The notes: a model not told the origin generated them from the sequence alone. 64,000 nt of DNA from Hymenobacter wooponensis (GCF_004745865.1 NZ_SRKZ01000008.1:142660-206659), one strand, 5' to 3'. Counted from the first letter of the stretch, positions 43,317 to 52,484 are shown. A program made the numbers and translations.

Positions 43317-43448
43317 ATGGATAAGGAACGGGCTGCAACGGATTTTAGGTTCACGCTTAAAATCCGAATACCCCAGGAGCTAGTCAAATGGCTGTTGGGG
43401 TTTCTATTGGGCGGCGGCGCCGTGGCGCTGCTCGAACACTGGAAGTAA
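43317..43448 (+). CDS. Small single-pass membrane protein (43 residues)
   Basis: MDKERAATDFRFTLKIRIPQ, then one helix ELVKWLLGFLLGGGAVALL and a short tail EHWK. The charged N-terminus, one hydrophobic helix with a GGG kink, and an intrinsic terminator 4 bp after the stop make it look like a real small gene. Such peptides include type I toxins, phage holin-like proteins and regulatory membrane peptides; nothing here decides between them. Confidence 0.6.
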   Translation: MDKERAATDFRFTLKIRIPQELVKWLLGFLLGGGAVALLEHWK

Positions 43449-43451
43449 GGG

Positions 43452-43483
43452 TAAGGGGAGCCGAAAGGCTTCCCTTATTTTTT
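43452..43483 (+). terminator. Intrinsic terminator of the 43-residue membrane protein
   Basis: Arms 43452-43462 and 43467-43477 around a GAAA tetraloop, with one G-T pair, followed by a run of T. Classic form. Confidence 0.9.
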
Positions 43484-43533
43484 ACTGTATAAAGATACGG
43501 TTCTCGGGTCAACAAAGTCAAGAGCTATCCTTC

Positions 43534-43723
43534 GCGCGGGTAGCAGTTCAGGCCGCACGAGCGCTCGATCTTTACCCTGCCTGCCTTCCTGGCTGACTTT
43601 GAGTGCGAGCTTATTCGTGAACGCACGGCAGCCGGTCTAGCCCCGGCGCGCATCGTCGGCCGGCGTTCAGGTCTCGCCGAAGCGGCCGGGCGCCCGGCAA
43701 TCGGGGCCGGGACGCTCCACTAG
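43534..43723 (+). pseudogene. Serine recombinase (resolvase/invertase) C-terminal fragment
   Basis: Reads ERSIFTLPAFLADFECELIR then ERTAAGLAPARIVGRR before decaying into a stop. This matches the long E-helix and arm region of small serine recombinases ('l-a-FEr-LI-ERT-AGLaaARa-GR-gGRP'). The catalytic Ser domain and most of the HTH are missing. It marks a former mobile element next to the Abi_C-like remnant. Confidence 0.75.
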
Positions 43724-43945
43724 GAGCAGCAAGTCGGCGGGACTATTCAGCCCTCCCGGCAAGCTTCCTGATTCAGATAACCTCTGCGGGGATACTTACC
43801 GAGCAGTAAAGCTCCGTCGAAAGGCAACTACCTTCGTGTCCCCACGTGCCCCCGCCTCTACTCCGCCTCTTGTGTATGGGCGTACGGGGCCAGGGTGAGC
43901 CGTCGTTCTTAGCCCAAAGGGCAGCCGGAATATTTAACCGCAACC
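43724..43945. other. Intergenic before the propeller lipoprotein
   Basis: Nothing recognised beyond possible faint extension of the recombinase HTH. Holds the promoter of the following gene. Confidence 0.4.
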
Positions 43946-45019
43946 ATGACCCGAAAGCTACTGCTCGGCCCTAGTATTATCGCCTGGACAGTTGTGCTCA
44001 CGTCCTGCCACGAACCGGGTAAAACGGACTTGCCCGCAGAAAAAGTGAGGCAACGACGTGTCGCCGACCACCCACCCGCCCAAGGCTCCCCAAAGAGTGG
44101 CACCGCTGGCCGTCTGCTGCAGGACCGCGCCGGCAATATTTGGTTCGGCACCTTTGCGGGACTCTATAAATATGACGGCAACTCGTTTCGCCACTTTACC
44201 ACTACAAACGGGCTGAACAGCAATTGGGTGTGGTGTCTGTTGGAGGATAAAGCCGGTACCCTCTGGGTCGGTACCGAAGCGGGAGTGTGCCTGTACGACG
44301 GGAAAACGTTTACTCCCATTGCCATCCCGGTGCGCAAAGACCTGCCCCCCAACCAGTACCGCAGCTCCCACACTGTATTCAGCATAATGCAGGATAGAAG
44401 CGGCAAACTATGGTTTGCCACCGTTGACGGGGTGTATATCTACGATGGCAAATCCTTCACGCCCTTTATAATCAAACAGGGCGGGAGTGGGTATATGAGT
44501 AGCAACCACAACGTGGAATACATGTTGGAAGATAAAGCCGGGACCATCTGGTTGGGAGGCAGGGGTAACGAAGGGGTGTTTCGCTATGATGGCAAAACCA
44601 TTACCACCCTGCAAATCAACGAACGAAAAGAGTTTAACTGGGCCTGGCCACAGCTGCAAGACAAGCAAGGAAATATCTGGTTTAGCAATTGGACGGGGGC
44701 CTACCGGTATGATGGCCGCTCCTTTAGCAAAATGAGCGGCTTATCAATGGGTCCGATCAATCCGGTTACCCGCATTATTGAAGACCAGCGAGGCACCATT
44801 TGGATCGGAGGCAGCCAGGGAATTTGCCGAAACGATGGCATCGCCTTCACCTGTTTTACCGAACAAGATGGCTTGATCGATAATGACGTGTGGTCAGTTT
44901 TGGAAGACAGAGCGGGAAACCTGTGGATTGGGAATAGAAACACTCACCTATCTCGCTACGATGGAAAAACCTTCACCAATTTTTTGGTAGAGAAAGGCTT
45001 TTCCCCTAGTGAACAGTAA
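43946..45019 (+). CDS. Two-component-regulator-propeller lipoprotein (sensor-type beta-propeller)
   Basis: 357 residues with a lipobox (VVLTSC, Cys at about 21). At least six Reg_prop repeats follow, each of the form 'LLQDRAGNIWFGT--GLYKYDG-SF': DRAGNIWFGTFAGLYKYDGN, DKAGTLWVGTEAGVCLYDGK, DRSGKLWFATVDGVYIYDGK, DKAGTIWLGGRG, DKQGNIWFSNWTGAYRYDGR, DQRGTIWIGGSQGICRNDG and DRAGNLWIGN. In hybrid two-component sensors this forms the periplasmic half, but here no kinase or HTH follows, so it is a free lipoprotein. GC is clearly lower than its neighbours, suggesting recent acquisition. Confidence 0.9.
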   Translation: MTRKLLLGPSIIAWTVVLTSCHEPGKTDLPAEKVRQRRVADHPPAQGSPKSGTAGRLLQDRAGNIWFGTFAGLYKYDGNSFRHFTTTNGLNSNWVWCLLEDKAGTLWVGTEAGVCLYDGKTFTPIAIPVRKDLPPNQYRSSHTVFSIMQDRSGKLWFATVDGVYIYDGKSFTPFIIKQGGSGYMSSNHNVEYMLEDKAGTIWLGGRGNEGVFRYDGKTITTLQINERKEFNWAWPQLQDKQGNIWFSNWTGAYRYDGRSFSKMSGLSMGPINPVTRIIEDQRGTIWIGGSQGICRNDGIAFTCFTEQDGLIDNDVWSVLEDRAGNLWIGNRNTHLSRYDGKTFTNFLVEKGFSPSEQ

Positions 45020-45322
45020 AAAACCTTCCGGCTCCTGTTCCAACATGCTTTTCTGCTGGAGCAGCACCAGTGCCTGGACCTGCTGCACTATCCGGCCGCC
45101 GAACGCTACGCCCGCTTCTGCCACCTATATCCCCGCCTGCGCCACCGCGTCGTCCAGAAGTACATTGCCTCGTACCTGGGAATGACGCCCGAATTTCTGG
45201 GCCACCGGCGCCAATTCCTCACCGGAGTGAGTAGCGGGGAAACCGTCCTGAAAAAGCGTTTCCCGGGCGGGCTGCTCCCCTGTGCTTATACCTCTGAAAG
45301 TACGGGCAGCCCCAACAACTGA
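45020..45322 (+). pseudogene. Crp/Fnr-family regulator, C-terminal fragment
   Basis: Directly after the propeller stop and in the same frame: LLFQHAFLLEQHQCLDLLHY, PAAERYARFCHLYPRLRHRV and YIASYLGMTPEFLGHRRQFL. This is the dimer helix and HTH of a Crp/Fnr protein without its sensor domain or start codon. The same class of fragment is at 28765. Confidence 0.7.
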
Positions 45323-45387
45323 TGTCTGAGTGGCTCTGCGGCAACTGAGCAACCCAGCGGCGCGGTTGCGGGCACCGGGGCGTCGTG

Positions 45388-46272
45388 CTACTTTCGCCCC
45401 GTGTCAAACAGGAAACGCAGCGCGTCGTACTCGGCAATAAAGGGCACCGACATGTGGCTCTCGTTGGGATAATACTTGCCCTGGTACTTCAACCCGTTGT
45501 GCGGGTTGAGTTCAAAATAGCGCTGCAAGGTCAACCCGCTGCGCATGTGCAGCGTCGCCGGGGTGGTGTCGGCCAGCACCGTCGGGATATCCAGGCCTTC
45601 CGCCGCCGTGTGGGCAATGCCCAGGTAGAAGGAGGTGCCGGGAAAACGCCGGGTTTCCAGCGCCCGTTTGGTTTCTTGCAACAGGGTTTGGTTGTCCCAC
45701 CACATGCTGGGGTCCAGGCAGATATAGGAATCAAACAACCGGGTGTGGTGCACAAAAATTTGCATGACGGCCAGCCCTCCCAGCGAGTGGCCGATCAGGA
45801 GTTTGCGGGGTTGGGTCGGGTAGTGCCGGTCGATGTAGGGCATCAGCTCCTGTTCGAGGAACGCGATAAACGGTTCGCCTCCCCCACTCGTTCTGCTGGC
45901 CCCCGCCGCCCAAAAAGGAGGGTCGGTGGCCACGTGCGTGGGGGTCAAATCTTTTCGTCGGTCCGGATGCAGCAGGCCAACCACGATCATTTGCGGGCAC
46001 ACCGCGTTGTAGTTGGTGCTGAGGTATTGCACCATGCTCGTGGCGGCGGCAAACTGGGCGTCGGCATCGAACAAGTACACCACTGGGTACCGTTGGGTGG
46101 CCGCCCTTTGGCCCGCCGCACCAGCGGGCACGTGGACATAAAATTTGCGGCTTTCTTGCAGGATTGTGGACCGGAGGCTGTCGGTGTGGCCCAGGATTGT
46201 TTGGTTGCCTGGCTGCGCCGCGCTGTGGAAGCATACCAAGATGCCCGACAGGAAAAGAAGTAACTGGTTCAT
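45388..46272 (-). CDS. Secreted esterase of the Fes/IroE-like alpha/beta-hydrolase family
   Basis: About 294 residues from the ATG of MNQLLLFLSGILVCFHSAAQ, giving a signal peptide. YPVVYLFDADAQFAAATSMV, nucleophile elbow GHSLGGLAV, SYICLDPSMWWDN and a late His in NESHMSVPF are typical of the esterase D/ferri-enterochelin-esterase-like family widespread in Bacteroidota. Substrate unknown. It stands alone between remnants. Confidence 0.9.
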   Translation of the reverse strand: MNQLLLFLSGILVCFHSAAQPGNQTILGHTDSLRSTILQESRKFYVHVPAGAAGQRAATQRYPVVYLFDADAQFAAATSMVQYLSTNYNAVCPQMIVVGLLHPDRRKDLTPTHVATDPPFWAAGASRTSGGGEPFIAFLEQELMPYIDRHYPTQPRKLLIGHSLGGLAVMQIFVHHTRLFDSYICLDPSMWWDNQTLLQETKRALETRRFPGTSFYLGIAHTAAEGLDIPTVLADTTPATLHMRSGLTLQRYFELNPHNGLKYQGKYYPNESHMSVPFIAEYDALRFLFDTGRK

Positions 46273-46959
46273 GGGAGTGGCGGCGTCTGCTGGGTTCAAG
46301 ACCAGTCGTACAGAGTACGGTTTCTCGATGCGCCTCTTGCCACCATACCACCACGGCCTGCATAACGGACGCTGTTCATGATTTCCTCGTTTTTATGAAC
46401 CCGCACCCGCTCCTTGCTGAGCAGCATCTTCTCATAAGACATCTTGGGGGGAGGGCTACTTCGTTAGGGGGTGGATCTGCAAAGGGAGCTAACTAGTACC
46501 GGTAGATTGACTAGGCCTGGTACTAAAATAAGGTAACCATTTTTGTCTTGTTCTCACCCTACCTCCTACCTACCTGCTGCCTCGCGTTCCACGCGAGGCG
46601 ATCTAAACGGGAACCTCCCGTCCTGACCAAAGTCAACAGCAGAGACCTGGAGCAGATTGTCAGGTGGAACTACTGGTAAATAGCTCCTTTACTACTTCCC
46701 GTACTTCTTTGCCTAGTACCTAACACACCTCCCGGAGGAGCAAACACAGCCCGCCTAAACTGTCCAACTTCTGGGAGTAAGACAATCATTGCCCAACTCC
46801 TTATTGGTTATGGTAAAATATTTACAGGAATAATTGAAATTATACAGTTCTTTACTGAACAGTAGCTAAGCTTGCGGTAATCCCAATCTACTTTTTATGC
46901 AACAAGCTTTAGCTCTTCTCCACTTCTGCGCCGCGATTTTTCAACCCAATTACGCGAGG
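46273..46959. other. Intergenic, AT-richer, no gene seen
   Basis: About 690 bp with stops in all frames. It contains an imperfect FNR-like box (CTGACCAAAGTCAA at 46623-46636, one mismatch) not in front of any intact gene. Confidence 0.5.
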
Positions 46960-47207
46960 GCACATGGGGACAACCGCCGGCTTAAAACCGCCGCCGTCGA
47001 TACGGCCTTTTTACTGCCCGTGTACCTAATGGTGGGCAAGCCCGACTACGTACGTCGGCGGAGCTGACGCAGCAGTATTTCGCCGCCAGCAAGGCCCTTA
47101 AGGAGCCGCTGTTCTTATTCGAGCACAGCGGGCATGCCCCGGGCGGGCCCGCCCCCCGCTTTTTCGCACGCGCCTGCGGCAACTGGCGGCCGCTAACCCA
47201 GCCAAGT
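46960..47207 (+). pseudogene. Alpha/beta hydrolase C-terminal fragment
   Basis: AVDTAFLLPVYLMVGKPDYV in one frame, then after a shift AELTQQYFAASKALKEPLFL and FEHSGHAPGG. This is the strand with the catalytic Asp (GKPDY) and the final His (HSGHAP) of proline-iminopeptidase-like hydrolases. N-terminal domain and nucleophile are absent. Confidence 0.65.
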
Positions 47208-47242
47208 AACCGAGACTAATCCTAAAACGCTTGTCATTACTG

Positions 47243-47462
47243 ATGAAAACAACACTACTGCCTACCGTGGCGGCTGGCCTCTGAGGCGCTGAGCTACAAA
47301 GTGGGGCAGCTGAAAATCAGTGAGCTGCGCGCCCGCTACGAAAAGCAGCTGGGCAAGAAGTTCAGCCTGAAAGCCTTCCACGACGAGCTGCTGGCCGGTG
47401 GCAGCATGCCCCTGGCCGTGCTCGAACGCAAGATGGACGCTTGGGCGGCCCGGCAGCGCTAA
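47243..47462 (+). pseudogene. DUF885-family protein with large internal deletion
   Basis: Begins like a signal peptide (MKTTLLPTVAAGL) then after a stop reads EALSYKVGQLKISELRARYE, KKFSLKAFHDELLAGGSMPL and VLERKMDAWAARQR. The latter is the C-terminal end of DUF885 metallopeptidase-like lipoproteins (about 600 residues normally). Start and end thus remain while about 500 codons are gone. Confidence 0.7.
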
Positions 47463-47512
47463 GTGCTGGCTAGTGCTCCCATTGCCGCTAGCTAATTGAC
47501 TGCCAGGCTACA

Positions 47513-47557
47513 CAACCCTGGTTAAGCTAAACACTAGGCTCAGCTTAACCAGGGTTG
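47513..47557. terminator. Hairpin between convergent gene remnants (16-bp perfect arms)
   Basis: CAACCCTGGTTAAGCT (47513-47528) and its exact complement (47542-47557) over a 13-nt loop. Lies between the ends of the DUF885 remnant and the kinase remnant, as a shared terminator would. Confidence 0.6.
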
Positions 47558-47577
47558 ATGCAGGCCAGCGAGGCTAG

Positions 47578-48060
47578 TTAGCTAAGAGGTAGGCTTACGG
47601 AGAAGGTGCCTCCTTATCCCCGGGCAACGATATCGTGCGACAGGCCGGGCCCTCGCCCGTGGGTTTGATGGTGGGGAAGAGTGGGAAGATCTTGCTCGGC
47701 ACCTCGGGGCTCATACCCGAGCTGTTGTCGCGTACAAGGCTGGTCCCGTGCCCGTTCTGATGCTTTGCGGGCACGCGTACCGTGGGCGCGTAGCCCGTTT
47801 CGCCCACTGCTGGCGCTGCTGCACGGCATACAAGGCGTTGCTAAATAGGTTGAGCCGCCCCTGCCCCAGGTCGCCCGCGCCGGCCTCTACCAGCGGCAAG
47901 TCCGGCGCCCAGTCCGTAGCGAGCACCGAATAGAAGAACGTATCCTTGGCTCACAGGCCCGGCGCAGGCACTCGTCGCAGAGGGCGTTGAGGGCCCGCTC
48001 CCCCGCGCGCTGCGTCGCCTGCTGCTCCAGCGTCTCGTTGTGCTATGCTGGCAGGGCTTG
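47578..48060 (-). pseudogene. Sensor histidine kinase, decayed C-terminal part
   Basis: Several frames carry kinase text: TDWAPDLPLVEAGAGDLGQG with LNLFSNALYAVQQRQQW (N-box), then RDNSSGMSPEVPSKIFPLFP (degenerate G1/F boxes) and TGEGP, ending GGTFSVSLPLS with stop at 47578-47580. At least three frameshifts. It matches the group with DECLRLAYH-type linkers common in Bacteroidota. Confidence 0.75.
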
Positions 48061-48410
48061 CTTTTTCTGCTCCTGCGCGCTAGTTTAAGCTGAACGCGGC
48101 TGAACCACCGCGAGTTTTAGTTGCAGCTGCGCATTGAGGGCAAACTCACGGGCAAGGAACTGGCTGATGCCCAGCGTGGGCGCCAGCTAGCTTCCGAGCA
48201 GGAAAGCGAAGGCGGGGAGCGGATTCCGGCAAATGCCCGGGCATATCCCGCCAAAATACTCAGCAGCCCTAGAGCGACTCCGGTGCCAAGCTAGCTCACC
48301 TGCTTCACTTACCCTCTAGCCGCACCTTACTGTACCACTGACCGGGCCGGAGCATAGCGGAAGAATTAAACTCCCGGATCGAACAACTAATACTTTGCCC
48401 TCCAGTACAA
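48061..48410. other. Unrecognised stretch
   Basis: A plus-strand frame (LRIEGKLTGKELADAQRGRQ and on, about 48125-48295) is open but without start or known motif. Nothing else seen. Confidence 0.4.
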
Positions 48411-49553
48411 TTAATTAGCCTTGCCCAGCAGCTCGGCCAGTTTTTTCGCTAGCTCCTCGCCCCACAGGTTGGTGGCCAGAATGCGGCCCTGGGGGTCGAG
48501 CAGAAAGTTTTGGGGAATGGCATTTACCCCATACGTAAGGGCTACTGGGTTGGGCCTGGACAGCGAGCTTACCTGCGACCATGGCAGGCCGTCGCTCTCA
48601 ATGGCTTTCAGCCAGGCCGCCCGCTGCGAGGCGTTATCCAGTGATACCCCGAGGACGGTAAAGCCTTTGCTTTTGTAAGCGTTATACAGCTTAACCAACT
48701 GAGGGTTTTCCTGCCGGCATGGCGCGCACCAGGAGGCCCAGAAATCAATTAACACGTACTTGCCGCGCAGGTCCGAGAGCTTAAGCTGCTGACCATCGGG
48801 GTTAGCTTGACTGAAATCAGGCGCCACTGCCCCTACCGCTACGCGCTGCAATTGCTCAATGCGCTGCTGCATAACCTTGCCATAGGGTGAGCTGCGAACA
48901 CGAGGGTCTAGGGCCGCGAAGAGGGCGGCGTAAGAGCTGGCCTGGGGCATGGGCCCAACGTAGCTTTCTAGTACATATAAGCTATAAGGATTCGTTGGAT
49001 GTGCCTTTAGGTAGGCCGCGTAGACTTCCTGACGCTTTTCGTAGATGGCATTAGCCTCCTGATTCAGCTTAGCCTCGGCGGCAGGCGTGTTGCGCTCAGC
49101 CGCGGGCAGGGCTTCGAAGGCCGCGTACAAGGCATCCAGTTGCTGGCGGAAAGACGAGACTTGCGCGGCCAGGCTGGTGCTTTCGTGGTTGAGCGGGGTA
49201 CCTTCGGTTGCCGCATATTTTACATGATCCTTACCAACCACCGTAATAGTGCCTTTTTCCAAGTAAATGAGTAGCCGCTCATCCGACCGCTCTACGGGAG
49301 TACCAGGGGTGGGCACAATAAGCTGGGCCTGCGGCAATGCCGGCACTACGCCTTTAAACTGAAAGTGGCCCTTGTGCACGGCTGCCGAATCAACGACCGA
49401 TTGCGTACCATTTTTGTAGTACAGGTACGCCATCCGGGCCTTAGCTGCCGGCAAGCTGCCTTGCACAAGGAAAGAAGCGGGTGGCACCGGCTTCGATTGG
49501 GCCGAGGCCGCCAGCGGGACCATGCCGAGTAAGAAGTGCAGTAAGCGGCGCAT
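48411..49553 (-). CDS. TlpA-like thiol-disulfide oxidoreductase with DUF4369-like N-domain
   Basis: About 380 residues from the ATG of MRRLLHFLLGMVPLAASAQ (signal peptide). The N-terminal half (SFLVQGSLPAAKARMAYLYY, SAAVHKGHFQFKG) is the DUF4369-type beta domain; a helical middle leads to a thioredoxin domain with active site WASWCAPCRQ and cis-Pro in NAIPQNFLLD. It acts in the periplasm, reducing or isomerising disulfides. Two FNR-like palindromes lie 113 and 182 bp upstream of the start. Confidence 0.92.
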   Translation of the reverse strand: MRRLLHFLLGMVPLAASAQSKPVPPASFLVQGSLPAAKARMAYLYYKNGTQSVVDSAAVHKGHFQFKGVVPALPQAQLIVPTPGTPVERSDERLLIYLEKGTITVVGKDHVKYAATEGTPLNHESTSLAAQVSSFRQQLDALYAAFEALPAAERNTPAAEAKLNQEANAIYEKRQEVYAAYLKAHPTNPYSLYVLESYVGPMPQASSYAALFAALDPRVRSSPYGKVMQQRIEQLQRVAVGAVAPDFSQANPDGQQLKLSDLRGKYVLIDFWASWCAPCRQENPQLVKLYNAYKSKGFTVLGVSLDNASQRAAWLKAIESDGLPWSQVSSLSRPNPVALTYGVNAIPQNFLLDPQGRILATNLWGEELAKKLAELLGKAN

Positions 49554-49665
49554 AGTACAGTGGAAAGGTAAGGGAGAGGCGTTAGCCAAGTTGATAGAGA
49601 CAAGAATGCCGAGCAGCCCGGCGGATGAGCAGCACAAAGGTGAGAGCCCCACTAGGCTGCTTTCC

Positions 49666-49748
49666 TTGATTTTTATCAAGAATAATCTTGCGTCCGCCTG
49701 TAGCGTAATCTTTCTCACAACTACGACCTCGTTCTTGATATAAGTCAA
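49666..49748. promoter_or_regulatory. Two FNR-like palindromes between tlpA-like gene and sensor kinase
   Basis: TTGATTTTTATCAA (49666-49679), a perfect 5-N4-5 FNR-type box, and TTGATATAAGTCAA (49735-49748). They sit in the divergent region between the tlpA-like gene (start 49553) and the kinase (start 49912). Confidence 0.6.
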
Positions 49749-49911
49749 GGCAAGCCGCCAGCGCTTGGCGGTACTTTTAGCGCTTGAGGGTTGCGGGATT
49801 AGTACGTTGTAACTACTTGGTTAAAAAACAACTGCAAGTCACTTATCCTCCAGCAACTTAGAATTCTAAGGTTCCAGCAGCCTGCTGTTTTCTTGCCCTT
49901 ACTATCATCTC

Positions 49912-52260
49912 GTGAAATACTTACTGGTACTTCTGGCATTGCTGGCCTCACCAGTCCAAGCAACGCCCTTCTATCCTCTGGTAAGCAAGGTTGATTATCC
50001 TCTACTCAGCCAAACGGAAACCGAAAGCCTTCGCCACCGGCTCTGGCAGAGTCCGCGCGATACAACTCGCGTGCGTCTGTTGCTGCGCTTGAGCAACGAC
50101 TTAATAGCCAAGGGCAAAGTCAAAACGACTTTAGCCGACAGCGCAGATGCGTATGCACATCAGGCTAAAACCCTAAGCGAGGCACTACATTTTACAGTAG
50201 GCCAGTTGACAAGCGCTTATACAATAGGATTGCTCCTGTGCACGTCAGACAAAAAGGCATTGGGCCAACAAACTATCCAAGCGGCGTTGAGGCGCAGCCA
50301 ACAGCTTCGCATGCTACCGCAAGAAGCGCTAGGGTGGTATTATTTAGGGATGAATACAGAGCATTCGCCGGCTAGTATACCTACGAGACTAACCTACTTT
50401 ACGGAGGCAGTTTGCTGCTATGAGCAATTATCAGATAAAACCGGGCAAGCTCATTGCTTGAAAGAAATAGCAGATATTCACTATAGTCAAGGAAACTTCA
50501 AGCTGGCCCGCGAGGAGCTTTTGCGCGTTTTAGCCCTTTACCAGGCTAGCGGGTATTCCCGCCTACATTATACCTTTTACCTGCTGGGAATGATGAACAC
50601 GCTCCTGGGCAACTACTACGATGGCCTACAGTATGGCATGGCAGCAATTCGCAGGGCTAAGGTTACGCAAGACACAGCGGAGCTCGGAGAATTCTATACA
50701 AGGGTCGGGCTCACGTACTACGAACTCAATGAGCTGGCAAAAGTAGATGAGTACTTGCGCCTATCCCTGCAACAAGCCATTGGGCGTCACGACCAAAAGT
50801 ATGCACGTTATCTGGCCGTGCAAATTGTTAGAAACATGGTTGTGATGGGCCGTCCCAAGCAGGCATTAGCGTTGATGCTGCAGGTACAAAGGAGATTTCC
50901 GCCGCAGACAACGGCTGATAGCGTATACCTCGCGACTGGTTTTCTTCGCTGCTATATAGCCACCAAGCAATTCAAGCTAGCTGCCCAGAGCTGCCAGTCG
51001 CTACGCCGCCAGGTAGAAGAACTGCCGGCCACCTATGCCAACAGGATAGAAGTTTACTTAGGTATCGGGCGCTTCTTCGTGGCCACGCACCAGTATAACA
51101 AGGCACGCGAATACCTTCAACAGACTGTGCTACTCAGTAAAAACGCGGGGTATAAAACAATCTTAGAAAGCAGCTACCTGCTACTGTTCAAGGCTGATTC
51201 AGCGCAGGGTCTAGCTACGGCGGCCATCGCCAATTATCAGCACTATAAAACGATGCACGACAGCATCTTCAATGAACGCAACAGCAAGCAGATAGCCGGC
51301 CTGCAGATTCAGTACGATACCAAAGAAAAAGAGCAAAGCATTGCCCTACTCACCAAACAAAGCTTGCTGCAACAGATGACCATCCGGCAGCGCGGATTTC
51401 AACGCAATGTCTTTTTGGGTGGGACTTTGCTAATGGCGAGTCTACTAGGCCTGGGGTACAACCGGTTCCGTCTTAAGCAACGTAGCAACCAACTACTGGA
51501 AGCGCAACAGGCCGAAATCCACCGCAAGAACGCGGCCCTGGAGCAGGTGCTAGGCGAGAAAGACCAGCTGCTAGAAGAACGGCAAGAGCTGCTGGTAGAG
51601 AAAGACTGGATGCTAAAAGAGATTCACCACCGGGTCAAGAACAACCTGCAAGTGGTCAGCAGCTTGCTCTCTACCCAGTCGCGCCACTTGCACGACCCGC
51701 AAGCGGTGGCCGCCATCCGTGAGAGCCAGAACCGGGTGCAGGTCATGGCCCTGCTGCACCAGAAGCTCTACCAGGCCGACCACCTCGGCCGCGTGAACCT
51801 GGCCGACTACGCCCGCGAAATCGTGAACTACCTAGTCGAGTCCTTCGACCGCCAACGCTCGGTGCAAGTGCAGCTCGAGCTGGCTCCCATCGAGCTGGAA
51901 ACCACGGTGGCTACCCCCTTAGGGCTCATCCTCAACGAGGCCGTAACCAATGCGCTCAAGCACGCCTTTCCCCCACCGCGACGCGGCACGCTTACCGTCA
52001 GCTTGGTCAGCCTAGGTCCGCAACAATATCAGTTGATCATCACCGATGACGGAGTAGGCCTGCCGCAGGGCTTTGACTTAACACGCAGCCGCAGCCTGGG
52101 TATGGTCATCATCAAGGGCTTGAGCCGGCAGCTGGATGGGCAACTGGCCGTCAGCACGGCCCAGGGCGCGTGCCTGAGCCTGCAATTTGACACGAGCAAG
52201 AAGCCTGTGCGCACTGAGTCGAGCGGTCTAGGCACCGCCTACCCCGCTCGGCTCACTTAG
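49912..52260 (+). CDS. TPR-containing sensor histidine kinase (HisKA_2/HWE-like)
   Basis: 782 residues from a GTG start (MKYLLVLLALLASPVQATPF, a signal peptide); the paralogue at 62118 uses the same GTG context. The periplasmic half is TPR repeats (about 40-440), then one membrane helix (about 495-515, FLGGTLLMASLLGLGY), a coiled coil and the HisKA_2 region EIHHRVKNNLQVVSSLLSTQ, followed by HATPase motifs (NEAVTNALKHAF, DDGVGLP). Bases 51497-51803 are identical to the paralogue. The sensor half is visibly AT-richer than the kinase half. Confidence 0.94.
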   Translation: MKYLLVLLALLASPVQATPFYPLVSKVDYPLLSQTETESLRHRLWQSPRDTTRVRLLLRLSNDLIAKGKVKTTLADSADAYAHQAKTLSEALHFTVGQLTSAYTIGLLLCTSDKKALGQQTIQAALRRSQQLRMLPQEALGWYYLGMNTEHSPASIPTRLTYFTEAVCCYEQLSDKTGQAHCLKEIADIHYSQGNFKLAREELLRVLALYQASGYSRLHYTFYLLGMMNTLLGNYYDGLQYGMAAIRRAKVTQDTAELGEFYTRVGLTYYELNELAKVDEYLRLSLQQAIGRHDQKYARYLAVQIVRNMVVMGRPKQALALMLQVQRRFPPQTTADSVYLATGFLRCYIATKQFKLAAQSCQSLRRQVEELPATYANRIEVYLGIGRFFVATHQYNKAREYLQQTVLLSKNAGYKTILESSYLLLFKADSAQGLATAAIANYQHYKTMHDSIFNERNSKQIAGLQIQYDTKEKEQSIALLTKQSLLQQMTIRQRGFQRNVFLGGTLLMASLLGLGYNRFRLKQRSNQLLEAQQAEIHRKNAALEQVLGEKDQLLEERQELLVEKDWMLKEIHHRVKNNLQVVSSLLSTQSRHLHDPQAVAAIRESQNRVQVMALLHQKLYQADHLGRVNLADYAREIVNYLVESFDRQRSVQVQLELAPIELETTVATPLGLILNEAVTNALKHAFPPPRRGTLTVSLVSLGPQQYQLIITDDGVGLPQGFDLTRSRSLGMVIIKGLSRQLDGQLAVSTAQGACLSLQFDTSKKPVRTESSGLGTAYPARLT
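51497..51803 (+). repeat. Direct repeat, copy 1 (at least 307 bp identical to 63694-64000)
   Basis: Covers the coiled coil and phosphoacceptor region of the first TPR kinase. I compared it base by base with 63694-64000 and saw no difference; identity may extend past the window. Copies are 12,197 bp apart in the same orientation. Confidence 0.95.
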
Positions 52261-52333
52261 TGCGGCGACAGCTAGCTTTTGCATGTGCGGGTTCGGGCGT
52301 CGCCCACGTGCAGGTTTTCATGGTGCTGACTTC

Positions 52334-52347
52334 TTGATAAAAGTCAA
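52334..52347. promoter_or_regulatory. FNR-like palindrome upstream of the MFS gene
   Basis: TTGATAAAAGTCAA, 5-N4-5 box, 137 bp before the MFS start codon. Confidence 0.55.
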
Positions 52348-52484
52348 TGTAGGCCTTCCGGCCTAGAGGATAGTTTTGGCTTGCTGGTAAAGCCCTGTTT
52401 AAGCGGCAATTACCAGCTCAAAAAGCCATCTAAGCCGGCGGTTAAGCGGGCTCAGCGCGCTCAAAATCCTTCTGTCAATGGGTC

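Noticed and set aside
46623..46636. Sixth FNR-like box (CTGACCAAAGTCAA)
   Set aside because: One mismatch in a conserved half-site and no intact gene downstream; not counted with the five good sites.
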